From the NCBI GenBank assembly GCA_945643635.1, contig CALZFC010000031.1, positions 60,001-124,000 on the forward strand: a stretch of DNA of 64,000 nucleotides. The letters run 5' to 3'. Under the pieces are notes generated by a model that worked only from the letters and a program-made list of their open reading frames with translations, did not search any database and was not told the origin of the DNA. Positions 27,543 through 40,945 of this stretch are shown in pieces. Both the position numbers and the translations under genes were made by a program. Positions within the stretch are counted from its first letter, which is position 1. Each line of letters starts with the position of its first letter. This DNA comes from Allodiplogaster sudhausi (taxonomy: Eukaryota; Nematoda; Chromadorea; Rhabditida; Diplogasteridae).

Positions 27543-28020
27543 ATGGTTTCATTTCACTTTGCGGTTCTGTTTGTGATCCTCGCTTTGACAGAAGGCCATG
27601 AACAGAAGATTATGGATAAAGTTGTAAGTTCTTTCTAATTTTCGAGTCTGCGTTTAGATCACGCCATGCTTACTGAATTTGTTCAGAATGTAAAAAAAAA
27701 ATAATTTTTTTAGAATAAATGCTTCACTTGCATAAAGGTGTTCTCAATCGTCAAATCCAAACATTTCCAATGTTGAGCCAGCGGAGTTCGCGCGAGTCGC
27801 AACGGTAAGTATCAAACTTTATGTACATCTATGTATGCATGTACATAGACCTGGAAGTGGTTGCAGGAGGCGTGTGGAGAGGTACTCGTGGACGGGGCCG
27901 ACCAGTGCCCTTCTCTGATGGAGAAACACTCGGCCCGCTTCCTCGAACAGATCATCGATGCTTCCGAGGGAATCGTCAGTCCCATTCAGCATTTGCATGC
28001 TCAATCGACTCTGTGTCTGA
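27543..28020 (+). pseudogene. saposin-B-like secreted protein with apparent frame breaks
   Basis: Exon 1 (27543-27623) encodes MVSFHFAVLFVILALTEG, a clear signal peptide, followed by GTAAGT. The next exon carries CFTCIK, the first two saposin cysteines. The helix VEPAEFARVAT (to 27803) is in another frame from CFTCIK. After an intron, ACGEVLVDGADQCPSLMEKH follows (from about 27867), with the central cysteine pair. The closing ICMLNRLC pair, then TGA at 28018-28020, is again in a different frame. All six cysteines with family-like spacing are thus present, but only across two frame changes that I could not remove with introns. It may be a decaying gene or contain indel errors. Saposin domains bind lipids; small secreted ones are often digestive or antimicrobial. 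The family call is moderate. Confidence 0.5.
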
Positions 28021-30107
28021 CTTCTTGTTCATTCTCACTGTCTTCTTCCCTTTCTTTCATTCATCATCCATCCTAATTGTGGTGCATCGTCTTGTATTCT
28101 CTATCCATGAAACAATTGTGTCTCAAAAGTTTTATTCGTTCTTAATTTCGCACGAAAAAGTGGCTTGGAGCAAAGACAGGTGTGCACTTTACAAAATTGA
28201 GTTTGAAAAACTCAAGAGTGGGAGTACAATGGAGCAGGTTGCAGACAGAATGGCAACAAGGAAGAATTGAACTGTCTCGTCAACTTGGAGCAGTGAAGAG
28301 AATAACAATTGTACCGTAGACATGGAAGAAGGAGCAAGCAGTGCGGCATTTCAGAAGAGGCAAATGAGTTAGTTCACTGATGTCGATGACAAATAAAGAG
28401 GAAGATTTCAAGATGTAAGATGAGAAAAGATCAATCTCTGCTTCCCACTCAAATCGCAGCGCTCCAGCTCTCTGATCTGAGCTCCGCTTATATGTTAGAG
28501 AAGAAGAGTGGTCGATGTGATAGAGAAAAGACCCACCGATAGACTCCCTCTTATTCTTCTTTATGTGGATACAGCCAGAACCAGTACAAAGAACTGTGAA
28601 GATGGACACTTTTTCTACTTCTACTCGACCCGAATTCCAATGAAAATAGCCTAGAATACCGTAATTTGGAAAGAGGTTTTAGACGCCAAGAACACAAGAG
28701 AACAATTGACCGCGTAGTTTTAGAAGTTCAGAGAGATGATAGAGATCTTACGCTGCTGCATCCACTTCTACAGTATCCTCTTGATTTGGTAGGGCTAATC
28801 GTGGCGGGAGTCAGAGGCGGGTCTGTCCATTCAAATCACACCGAACCCCGCAACTCACCATATACCCGTTGCAGCCTCAGGAGAGCTGCGAGCGCATTCT
28901 GCAAGAGAGTGAGAGCGAGCAACATTGAAGCATTCGAAGACCCAAGCAAGTGGAGAGACCGATGGAGTGAGAAAGAGAGTGGAAGAGTGGCAGAGAAAGA
29001 GAGATGAAGAGAATGCGAGAGAGTACACGAACTGAGGTGGCAACTCATCCAAGCACCCGCTCTCCTTCCCACTCTTCAACACCACTAATGTCCAAAGAAG
29101 ATAGGAAACAACACAAACAGAAAGAGAACTCAGCCATGGCAGCCTCATGGCATTCTTTGCCTTTCATTCTTTTTATAACTAAATTGACCATAAAGAGAGA
29201 AAGGCTGCCAAAGCCGGCTCGAGGTATTGAAGCTGAAGACTCTGTTGGTGGCTGGTGCTGAGTCTCTGCTTCTCTGGAAGAGGAGGCAGGAGACTTGGCA
29301 CTTTGAAAGAAGACAAGTATTGGGTAGATTATTGAGACGTCTTTGAAGGCAGCGAAGAGACGAGGGACAACGATCAAGAATTCTCAATTGTTCCGAAACT
29401 AAATTAACTGTTCCCTCGTCTCTTTGGGGCCCGTTCATTTTTTTTTACTTTTAAAGTAGACAATATCAGGAATAGATGACAAAGTAAGAACGTTAAATGA
29501 ATATGGATAAAAGAGTAGGAATCACCCGAGGTGGGACAAGAACGGTGTAATTGTGAGTGGACGGTAAGAGAGAGAACCGCGTCGTTGATCATCGTTCATT
29601 AAGGAAAAGAGTGCAAAAGGTCTCCTCTAGGGGCTTCTTAACAAGAGAGATCGATTGCTTTGATACATGCCAAGTAGAGAGTTCATTGCATAGAGGAGAA
29701 GAGAGACTGAGAGGACACCCCAGTTTCATTCGAAGGGAGTTGTGAAGTCGAGGAAGAGGGATTGAGAAGGGATCTGGAGAAAGTGGAGTGGCAATCGAAG
29801 AACCATCTCAGAAGGAAGAGCAGAGAGCCGTCGTGGGCAACACGAGGAACTCCTGCGACGTGAGTCGAGCTTTGAGTTGGTCGTCAATTGTGAAGAATAG
29901 AGAGCCCACGCCCTCCAGGGAGAACGTCGATGACCACGAAGAAGGAAGAGACGACGAGCTGAAATGTCTATTTGAGTGCATGTCGATTTAAGTCAAATCT
30001 GTTATTATTCTACTTATTGCAGAGAACTAGTAATAAAGAATATCAACTAATAATAAGTAGAATGATAAGTATGAAGTACATAATAAGTTCGCAAGAGAGC
30101 TGCTAAC
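28021..30107. other. no assembled gene; weak coding-like stretches
   Basis: A plus-strand frame around 28180-28270 (CALYKIEFEKLK) and minus-strand stretches near 28730-28930, 29290-29438 and 29770-29960 look somewhat protein-like. None shows a family motif and I could not link them by splice sites with confidence. They may be exons of a minus-strand gene continuing to 30.3 kb and beyond. Confidence 0.3.
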
Positions 30108-30316
30108 CGATGGCTGTTGTTGTTGTTGCACTCAGGGACAGCAGTCACTTCGATGGTCCATTGTCCATGTCCGCAACCTGGGAGAGCGGGGGTGAATCGA
30201 ATGGTCTGGTCCATTCCTGGACCACCCACCCGCATCTCTCCCGATTCCTCCCCATTCGGGGCACGCACCCGCACCGAGCAGGCACGGCCCCCGTTGCACA
30301 CGAAGTCCAGTTCGAT
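30108..30316 (-). CDS. probable internal exon of an unrecognised extracellular protein
   Basis: A 209-nt open stretch is bounded by TTGCTTGCAG upstream and a GTTAGC donor downstream on the minus strand. It reads IELDFVCNGGRACSVRVRAP... and ...GCGHGQWTIEVTAVPEC, with four cysteines and alternating hydrophobic residues like a beta-sandwich domain. Codon content is unlike the surrounding CT/GA repeats. I do not recognise the family. The partner exons are unknown, so start, end and phase are provisional. Confidence 0.45.
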
Positions 30317-30781
30317 CTGCAAGCAACTCTTTTTGATCTACATTGCGATATTCATACTCGAGATGCCACTCATTCAGAACATGTCGAAATGGGGGAGGGC
30401 GAACAGCTGATTCATTGAGTGGGTGGAGATGGAAAGAGTAGAGGAAAGGAAGGCGAGAGTGGAGACTAAGAGAGAAAGAGAAGATAGAGAGAGACAGATA
30501 CAGAGGAGACATATACAGCATCATCTAGTTCGCGCAAAACAACAACCATACACAACAGAGAACTCGGCTATTTGCAAGTAACCGGTATTCTCTTATATAC
30601 AAATGTCAATATGAATCGGACATTCTCCGTTTATTTGAGAGCAAAAAGGAACAATCACAGGAATATATAGATGTACATATTTATGCATAGCTTTTTTTAA
30701 ACCGTATAACATTTGAGCGATAAAGCGTTTAGTATGGAACTCGTCGAGTTTCAGCCCTTTAACATCCTAATGTCTCACTCT

Positions 30782-30819
30782 TTTTCTCTCTCTTCCCTGC
30801 TCTCTCTTTCTATCCAACC

Positions 30820-30854
<35 letters not shown>

Positions 30855-30915
30855 TGCCTGCTCTCTATTTCTATCCACTCTCTCTTTCTCTCTTCCCTGC
30901 TCTCTCTTTCTATCC

Positions 30916-30957
<42 letters not shown>

Positions 30958-30979
30958 CTTCTCTCTCTTTCTATCTACC

Positions 30980-31024
<45 letters not shown>

Positions 31025-31045
31025 CTGCTCTCTCTCTTTCTATCC

Positions 31046-31085
<40 letters not shown>

Positions 31086-31104
31086 CTGCTCTCTCTTTCT
31101 ATCC

Positions 31105-31144
<40 letters not shown>

Positions 31145-31166
31145 CTGCTCTCTTTTTCTATCCACC

Positions 31167-31209
<43 letters not shown>

Positions 31210-31231
31210 CTGCTCTCTTTTTCTATCCACC

Positions 31232-31270
<39 letters not shown>
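30782..31270. repeat. compound CT minisatellite, about 60-bp unit
   Basis: About eight copies of a unit made of TTCCCTGCTCTCTCTTTCTA plus TCCACC/TCCAACC and a run of 10-17 CT dinucleotides. Copies differ mainly in CT-run length. Open frames through it encode only Ser/Leu/Phe repeats. Confidence 0.95.
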
Positions 31271-31272
<2 letters not shown>

Positions 31273-31794
31273 CACCCACTCTCGACATCCCTTGCCCCTT
31301 CAGCCGCCCCTTCGCAAATTCAGCGTAACTCAATGCAAGAATTCTTCCAGAGTGTTTTAAGAAACAGTTGGAAGCAGATGAAGAAAGAAGAAGAAAAGGA
31401 TAAGAATAAATGGGAGCGGAGTTCTTCCAAAGCAGAACAGTTGTGCAAGCGGGAAGGCTCACTTCGATTACTTTCAAGTCACCAGAAAGCGGAGTCAAGA
31501 GTGGACTCTTGCCTGAGGGGGGAAAGTAGAGAGAAAGGACAGGAAGGGAAAGCAGAAAGGGAGAGTGGAAAAAGACACAGTCTAGAGAAAAAGGACTTTT
31601 TGAGAGTAAGGCCATACTTTGATAAAACACAAGAAGCACCTGAAGGACCCAATATTGCTGAAAACATGGCCATCGTGATCAACAGCTTACTAAGAGAATA
31701 TGGGAGAGAAGATGAGGCAGTGATATGAAGAGAAAGACAGAAAGCGATATAGAGAAAGAGAGAGAGAATGTGAGATGGAAAGAGAGAGAGCGAG

Positions 31795-31837
<43 letters not shown>

Positions 31838-34036
31838 TGCGCCTTGGAGAGTGGTAGACGGGTACTCACGTGCATTGGGATTCCGTCGGCCTGTCCTCAC
31901 CTGCCATATCCCTCCTACTCCTAACACAACTCTAATCTGCGCGTGATTGTATTTTAAGTAACAGTAAAAGGTGAGTGAGGAAAGAGTTGAGAGAGAAAGA
32001 GAATTGGGAAAAAGAACCACGCGAGTTGTGTGCTGACTTAAGCGACTACTTTCGATTATGAAGACAAAGTACGAGAGAATGCACCAGAACATCTCGATAG
32101 AAAGAGAGAGAGAGAGAGAGAGGGAGTGTGAGAGAGAGAGAGAGTAGGAAAGAGAGAAACAGAAAGTTAGACAGATAGAGAGCATGATCAATAGAGAAAC
32201 GGACAGAGTTAGAAATAGGGAAAGAAATGGAAGGGGTGGGAAAGGGTTACGAAGAGACTGAGATAGGGCAGAGAGAAAGAGCAAAAGAAAGGGAGAGAGA
32301 GAGAGGGTACTGGAAAAGCATGCGTGCATACGCCTTTTAGTCCTTTCAGCATTCCAGTCCACTGGCTGGCAATCTGCAAGGTATGCGACGCAAAAAAAAG
32401 AGGAAACACAAGAGGAGACAACACTATTTGATCAGCTGATTGCGAGGGAATGAGAGAGAGGGAGAGTGGACGGAGAGAAAGAAAGACAGAAAGAGGATAA
32501 ATCGAGAGAGGGAGAGAGAGAGGGAAAATTGTAGAGGCAGGGAAAACGTGCGAAAATGTGGCATGACGTAGTCGAAAGAGAAAGATAAGCAGTGACGCGG
32601 GCAGAACTCGACACTTTAATGGAGCAGAGGCATCACTACCACGCCCTACACGTCATTCTCATATTCTTATATACTTTTTGATCTTTTCTGCCTTATGTCT
32701 CTCTCTCTCTCTCTCTATTTCCTCTCTCCCGTCATTTTTCTCTTTCGCAAGCCATGAATCATAGGAGAGCCAAGTCCAGAGTTGCGAGAGTGACTCGTTC
32801 TGGCAAGTTGCCAGGAGCGCCTGAGGCGGCAGAAAAGAGGAGGAGCTTCCAGAGGCGAGCACGAGTGACAAGAGATATGCTCGTCCAGGAGAGGCAGAGA
32901 GTGCAGACAGAGATGAGAGAGTGTAGCAAGAGAGGAGGATCAGAGAAGCGAGAGCCACAGCGACGGCGAGTGGCAAAAGGAATCGAAACTAAGCTCGCGA
33001 CGTTTTCGCGGAGAAAGAGAGGAGAGAAAGGGAGAGACAAAGAAAACTTAGAGGGATGAATGAGAAATAATAATAAAGGGGAGGTGCCAGACGTCGGGAA
33101 AATGAACAAGTGTACCATAGTAGACTGCTACAGTAAGCAGACTTGACAAGGAAGAAACAGGGAACGAGAAAATGAAGAAAAAGTGAGAATGATAAGGAAG
33201 GAGATAGGCGTGAGAAGAGAATCCGAGCAATCAAATATAGAAAATGGTTCAAACTTGTTCCATTTTTCGAAAGTTTCACGCGCATTCGGCAAATGTGGTG
33301 GATTTCAGCATAAATGAAGAAATATTGCCACCGGAAAAGGGTACATACATTTTTTTTCTTCCTTTGACAAATGAATATGAAATGTGGTGAAATGCCACCT
33401 AAAGAGATAAACGACAGGAGTGAGAGAGTATCTCCTATCGTTTCCACAAATTGATCTGAGTTGTCAAAGAGAGTACCGTCGAGCTCGCTACATCAAACTG
33501 CAAGAGGAACGTGGAGGAGTGACGGGAGAAGGAAGCAGAGAGGAAGAGAGAATTAGACAAGCAGAGACTCATGGGCGGGGTAAAGAGACAGTAATAGAGT
33601 CAGTAGAGTGATAGAAGTGAATGAAAGAGAGAGAAAGAGGAGCAGGCGGGAGAGAAGGTGTGACAAGGAGAGAAAGAGAGAGAACAAAGTACACTCTATC
33701 CGGTGCCAGCCAGCCGAACATGACCATCTCTCTTCACTCTTCACTTTCTCTTGTTTCTGGCAACATGAAGACGAAGGCAGTAGACATCGCTTATCAGGAA
33801 AAAGGAGAGATGAAATGAGAAGGGCAAAAGGAAGCAGTGAAGAGCGATGCAGAGAATGAGAGAGACAAAGATAAATGAAACATGGTGCACCTTTCCTTTG
33901 GATACTAGGAAAAGAAATGAAACAGAGCGGCAGCACGGGAGAGGCGTGGTCACTGCCAGCGTAGCCGGAGGGCAGGAAAGGGCATTTCTCTCACTTTATC
34001 GTCTTTCCTCTCACTCCTCTCTCTCTCGCTCTCCCT

Positions 34037-34069
<33 letters not shown>

Positions 34070-34701
34070 GCTCTCCCTCTCTCTCTCTCTCTCTCTCTCG
34101 CTCGAAAAGCTGCTCAGTCACCGCTCCGAAGTCATGCATTCCCGATGGAAAAGTCGGGAACCTTTCCCTCTCTCAAGTTAGTGGCAGAGAGAGTGAACAG
34201 AACGATGAAGTGAGAGTGTGATAGAGGATGATAGATGAGTGCAGAGCAGGGAAAAGAGAAGGAATGGAGAGAGTACAGAGGAGGGAAGAGAGAGGATAGG
34301 AGAGAGCAGAAGACAGAACAGAGACTGGCCCTCTGTGCTGCCGCAACATTCCCAGTCTACTCTCCTTTTTCTCCTTGTTCTTTCCTTTACGTCCCTCATG
34401 CGTTTTGTTAGGAACCAAAGTGCAAACGTGCAAGTTTCACCGGCTTTTAGAAACTGGGGGAGAGCGATAGGAAGAAAAAGCGATAGAAAGAAATTGATAC
34501 AAGGAAAGAACACTCGGCAGAAACTAAGAAAGTCAGGAAATCAGGCGGAAGCTTAAAAAAAGAGAACTGTATAGGTTCGAGTTAAGGAAACAGTTCAAAA
34601 GGGGTGCATACTAAGGAGTAGTAGAAAGGATCAACAGTTCAAATGTACTGAAGAGGGCGTTCATTGATGAGCAAATGTAAGAAGTGGAAGTGAGTGTGTA
34701 C

Positions 34702-34845
34702 CTGGCGAGCCTGAGCAAGACATCCGCTTCCAGTTGGGAAGGGGAAAGAACTCGTCTCGGTAGACGGAGAACGGCGGAGTTTCCCGCAGCGGGAGAGCCC
34801 GCAGGCAGTCTTCCCAGGCACGGACGGAGTCGGCGATGGAGACAC
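34702..34845 (-). CDS. probable internal exon of an unrecognised protein
   Basis: A 144-nt open stretch on the minus strand lies between a GTGTTGAG acceptor and a GTACACAC donor. It encodes VSIADSVRAWEDCLRALPLR followed by a Phe/Pro-rich part ending NWKRMSCSGSP. It is not repeat-derived, unlike its surroundings. No family recognised; adjacent exons not identified. Confidence 0.35.
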
Positions 34846-35530
34846 CTCAACACCATTCACTCATCGTTTCGAGCAATCACCATATATTTCCGCTCTCGAG
34901 TGCCTCACTCACTTTCTTCACTTAAACACTCTTTTGCTTTGCTGTTTTTGCAGCGTCCAAGGGTGAATTGCTATGCTTGCTGCGGAGTAAGTAATACAGA
35001 TTCCCGTGTAAACAGTTGAGTTGCTGAGATGAACGGGATGAACGGGGAGAGATCGAAAGTATGAGGAGAGGGGGGAGACCGTGAGGGAGTGACCCCGATC
35101 TCCGGCTGTGCCTCGTGCTTCCATTCCAGCCAGCCTAGATTCTGCTCTGGTCTTCGGGACGTATCATTTGATCTGGTCATGCTGTGTTATTTGCTTTTGC
35201 TATTTCTCTAATTTACCATTATTTACTGTTTCTAATTTTCAGCATCTGACATTTATATCCAATATTTTGGAAGATAAAATGAGCGAACTATGTAGTTTCT
35301 GCTATCAGCGTTTGCTTATAAAAGTCAAGCTTCAGAAGGTAAAAAAGGGAATGAATAACGCGAATAGAGAATGCTTATGAGCCGGGACTAAAGCAGCGTA
35401 GAGTAGAGAAAGATAACTAAAAGTACATGGATGGAAATGGATGGAAAGGGCAGGCAGAGTTCAAAACCGTTTGTTCCATTGCACTATGCGATCTCTGGCT
35501 AGAGGCATCATGTAGACAGAGGAAGAGTGA

Positions 35531-35608
<78 letters not shown>

Positions 35609-38600
35609 GATGACCTGAGCTTGCAGGAGCGAGGAAGAGAGCTAAAATCCCCTAGGGTATATCGAGGGCCATGTAAGACGATGGAATGGAAGGAGGAACG
35701 TAAAGCATAAAGAGACGAAAAACGAGATGGAGTCGCTAGACAGAACGAGAGAGTGTGCGAGAGGAAGAAAAAGAAAGAGAGAATTGGTAGAGCAAGAAGA
35801 CTAAGAAGAGAAGGAAGTGATGAGGGAATTCACGTGAACTGGTCGGCATGTGGATTGTGGCCAGAGTCTCCCCGGGTCTTCCTCGAAATGCACCACGCTG
35901 TGTTTCCCTCTCCGCCACCGATTCAGGGAGGCTTATTTTGCTCTGGCCAGCGGCGTGGTTCCTCGGGAGGGTTGTAGAGTGCCACAGCGACAGAGATAAA
36001 ACAGAGGAAGAGACAAAGAGACAGAGAGAGAAAGAGGGAGAGAGAGATATCCTTGCCTGCGCAGCGTGGAGAGCGGCAGCCTGGCAAGACATGGACGAGA
36101 CGGCAGCGAAAGAAGCGGCGCCGCAGTAGTAAGGAGAAGCACCCGCGGCCGGCTGCACGATGAACATTCCAGAAGGAGGACGAGTATTCTGGAAGAGATC
36201 GAGAATGAGAGAGAGGGGTAAGAGAGAGAGAGACAGAGCACGACGGATTCATGATGGCAATAAATACAAGCTCATACACGACGCGGATATCTGAAAATGA
36301 AAGATTGTCTTGCATATACAACGGCTAACTCGGGCACATTCTAGTTGTAAGCTGAGAAGGAAGCTGAGAAAGAGAGTGAGAGAGAGAATGAGGGAGAGAG
36401 AGATGGAGACGGAGAAAGAAGATCGTTCTCCGCCCTCCCTCCCTATGTCCATCTCATTAAGCGACGTGGGCGATAGCAGTAAAGGCTTGCAGAGTAAACC
36501 TAATGATAAGGCTGAAGCCAGGCAGCTTCGTCACCTTTATTGCGATGAACAGACTCCGCCCCGTTTCGCAGAAGGGATGTGGAGAGATTGCGAGAGAGCG
36601 AGAGAGAGACAGAGGAAGAGAGAGAGAGAGAGAGTGGGTGTGAGAGAGAGAAGCAGAGTGACGTTGCAAGTAAACCTTTGAAGTAGACTGGATTCTTGAA
36701 ACGTCATACATCATTAATGTGTATACCATGTAACAGCTGAAGATTGAGTGAGAATCGGCGTGGGAAGCAAGAGACCTGCATTCCGGAAATCTACCGTCGG
36801 GATTAGTCGAAGAAAGACAGTCAATCATGTTCAAGATACATCAAAAGGATAATCCGCTTGTCGGATACAAATATGGTTAGGGCAAATAGAAAGACAGAGG
36901 AAAGACAGAGGAGTATGAGAAGAGCAGAGAAATAAGAGAGAGTTAGAGAAGAGGAGAGAGGAGAGAGAAAGAGGAGAGAGGAGTGCGGAACGAGGCACAA
37001 AAATGAGAGAGCGTAGGAACTGTCTTTCAGAAGGGCAAGATTCATAAAATATAGGAGAAGAACAACGTTGTTTTGTCATTGCTCTGGGCACACTCGACGG
37101 GAATTGTTCCTATTCCAGTGTTCTTTCTCTCTCACTTCATCTTCACACTTCATCATCAAAGAAATCTTCGCCGTTTTGATGCCTTCCATAGATACACACG
37201 TATGTATGTATGTACATACAAGTGAGAGCATGAACACGTGGGCGTACAAACTGTTGTATTCATTTAATAAAATGAAAAGAAAGTAGAGGGAAAGAGAATA
37301 GGAATGAAAGAGAGCATTCAAGAAATTGGGAAAATGAGGAAATAAAAAATGTGCGAGAGGCTGAAAATTGAATGAAGCTCGGTGGACGAAAAGGCCAGAC
37401 GGGCGCAAGCCGCCGCTTATTCTGACGTTGAGGTGACGTAGAATTAGAAAGGAAAGCAGAGAGAGAAGAGAGAGAAAGGGAGACAGAGAGAGAGAGACAA
37501 AGAGAGACAGATAGAGAGCGAGAGAGAGAGAGAGAGCGAGAGAGAGAGAGAGAGCGAGAGAGAATTTGAAAAGAGTTTGACGTTGCGCGAGGGTTGAGAA
37601 GGGCCTTTGCAGGCCGGCTTCTGTCTAAACAACATCCACGTGAAGAGCAGACCATGCACCCCAGGCATATAAACTAGAAACTGAGGAAGAGAGATTTAGA
37701 CTGACGGAGCGAGTGAAAGGAAAAGGAAGAGAGAAAGAGAGAAAGGGAGAGAGAAATGGATGCAGAGACGTGGAGAGTAACAGAGATCAGGAGCATGCCT
37801 GTAATGAGTTGGCCGGCTGATTGGCAGAGGAATGCAATTGCATAGGAGCGATGCACACGGATATGTAGTCCGTCCACGTCAGAAGGACAGCGAAGAGGGA
37901 AAGAGAAAAGAGAGATAAGGAGGAAAATGAATGAGCAAGAGAGAGAAAGGAGAGACAGTGGATGGAAGAAAGGGTAGTAAAGAAAGAGAGAGGGATCGTA
38001 GAGAGAACGATTCAGAACAAATGTTGCAAGAGCTTTGAACCCGTGGTTTGTCATCTTGACGGCTTTGCCTCAATGAACCCATGTACATAGAAATTCTTTG
38101 CCGATTTATATATAATCTTAGCAGGGCAGAAACTCGCACGAATCAAAGAAGACGTCGCGAGCATTAGGAATATCCATTTGTGGAAGCAAGAGAGGAAGCA
38201 TCGAAGAGAAGACGATGAGGACAGCAGCATGAACATGAACTCATCAAAGAGGGAGCAAGCGAAGGAAGAACCATTGCCCGAGGCGGGAAGGGAGAGGATA
38301 AGGAAAGAGGGAGGAGAGAAGGAATGACGAGAGGGGATGGGGAAGGAGAGAGAGAGGGAGAGAAAGAGAGGGAGCGAAGTGCCTGGTCGGGCCGGGCAGA
38401 GACAGGCACGTGAACGGCCACAACAGCTGTGGGTCTTGTTGTCGCGCAGTCAGAAGTTACTCTCGTTCTCTCTCGTTCTCTCTCTCTCTCTCCTCTCTTT
38501 CCAATTGTGTCGCACTTATGTACAGAGAGTATACTGGACAGTGCAGTGCGCGGTCGAGATACAGAAGAGAGGACAGTCGTCCTTCAGATGATGCACTAAC

Positions 38601-38808
38601 GGGGTCAACGGAAAAGAGAGTGGAAGGGGAGAAAATGGATGGGAAATAACAAATAGAATGAGAGGAAGAGGAAGAAAGAAATGCGCTTCACTAGGACTCT
38701 TTATAAATAGACAATGCGCAATCGCTGCCAAGCGAACAAAGTGCGTGGATGAAATGAAAGAGAGAGAGGGGGGGGGGTGAGAGAGAACGAGAAAGGCAGA
38801 GAGAGAAA

Positions 38809-38845
<37 letters not shown>

Positions 38846-39857
38846 GATGACAACAAACTCTGATTTCGTCTCTTCTGAACTCTTTCTCTCTCTCATTGTC
38901 CTTTGTTCTTTCTTCTGTTGTTTTCTTCTGATGAGAATTGAACAGCTGACTGCAGATAACAAAGAACAAGGCATGACCAGCTGAAAGTCTCATGGAAAAG
39001 AGAGAGGAAACGAGAGGGAGGATTCGATTCAGATGCTTGTGCTTCTAATGGACTTCTTACGTCTGCGCGACATTACGGAGACAGCTGAGAGTGTCTGACG
39101 AAAGGAAACTGATTGGGAGAGCTTAAAAAGGGATTAGTATACGAAGTCCTAAGGGAAAGAAGTGAATCAGACATCCAAAAGTGCGTCAAGACATCCGGAA
39201 ATGACTGAAACTGTCGTCTGACGTACGAAGACAAGGACGGAAGGAGGAATAGACTGGATAAGCAAGGCAGATCTTCCCTTCACAATCTAACCTTTCTCTA
39301 TCAGCGCTTCTTAGAAGAGTTCCCTAGATCTAAATAATATTATACGAAAGAGAAGCGACTGCGGAAATAAGTAAGACTCAAATCGAAGTTCATCATTATA
39401 CATACATATACATATACATATAATAAAGCCATTTCATGAATAACACGCTCTTGTTCGCGGAATAAGGCATTTCTACTATGAGACATGGGAAAAGCAAGAA
39501 GGGCTATGAAGGAGAGGCATAGAGAAAGAAGACGAGAAGACAGAGAAAGCGTGGGAGAGTGAGAAGCAGAGAGAGCGATAGAGAGAGAGAGAGAGAGAAA
39601 CGGGGGAAGAAAATGGCAAAGAGAAAGAACGAGCATGAAGAGACCAAGAGTCAGGCGTGAACTGACGCCCCCGACAGCTTCTATTTGAAGCAATGGCGGG
39701 TTTATTTTAGGCAGCGAGTGGATACGAAAGAGATGTAGGGAAGGCGCAGAAAAGGGATCTCCATTGAGGGGAGAGATTCCGAGACTGAATGAGAGCAATT
39801 CAAGGAAATCGTCTTTTTTTTTACAAGTCTTCAGCAGAGTATGTACATACATATGTA

Positions 39858-39893
39858 TGTACATATTTCCGGAAATGTACATATTTCCGGAAA
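39858..39893. repeat. exact 18-bp tandem duplication
   Basis: TGTACATATTTCCGGAAA occurs twice head to tail. Each copy contains the palindrome TTTCCGGAAA. Confidence 0.95.
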
Positions 39894-40642
39894 TGAAAGT
39901 AAAATAAGTGCAAAAATGAGGCAGGAAAAGCGCGGGAGAAGATATGCAGCTGACTAGCAGAAGGATGTATGACTGGAAAGTAGAAAGAGGAACACATGAT
40001 TGAGGCTGAGTCAGAGAAGAGTCCAAGCAACCTTCCCACGCATCTGAACAGACAACATTGGGGCGGAGGGGGCGGACGGAGGAAAGAAGACCCGCGGATT
40101 GGGATTCACCTTCAGCTTCTCCTGGCCCGCCTATCAATGTTTCATATACTAAAAAATAAAGACATAATACAGAAGAAGAAGGAGAAGAAGAAGAAGTTCG
40201 TGGAAAGCAACTAAAACATCTAAGATATACGAGGAAAGTGAGGAAAATGGTCGATTCACCGTTCTTCGTTTCTACCGAAAATCGCTTACCCGAGCAGTGA
40301 AGTAACGAGAAACACTTGAAATACCTTCCTATGTATTCGAGAGAACACATAAACTGAAGAGAGTTACCATTGGAATGAGAAAGAGACAAAAACACTTGCA
40401 GAAGGGAGTGCAGCAGAGTTCTGCAGAATAGACGCCTTTCGCTTTATCAAATCACTATTGCCCTCTTCATTGTCATATTAGAAGCAATGGAATCTCTGAG
40501 ATGATGGAGAAGAGCAAATGAAGCATCTACCACATAGGAACGAACGGTTCGCTAAGCAACTCTCTCTGTCTCATCGCTCTCCACCTTTCCTCTTCTTCGT
40601 CATTTCACTTTAGGTACTTTTCTCGCTCGCTAGTTTCTCCTC

Positions 40643-40679
<37 letters not shown>

Positions 40680-40882
40680 CTGTCACTATTTGGTTAGCAG
40701 AAACAGAAATATCGTGCAAGAGCTGCAGTGAAACGATCTGAGCGGCCTGAAAGAGAGGCGCCGTCTGGTATTCGAAGGAATTCATGCTAGTCTGATAAGA
40801 GTAGTCTCCAGAATGAACGAGAGAGAAAAGAGAGTGAAAGAAAAGAAGAGACAGAGAAAAGAAGGTGGAGGAAGAGTCTTAG

Positions 40883-40945
<63 letters not shown>

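Noticed and set aside
30713..31360. 215-codon plus-strand open frame
   Set aside because: It is a translation of the CT minisatellite (Ser/Leu/Phe runs) with no initiation or splice context.
39340..40395. 351-codon minus-strand open frame, the longest in the window
   Set aside because: Mostly Ser/Leu from CT repeats; no conserved domain, and internal segments are equally open in other frames.
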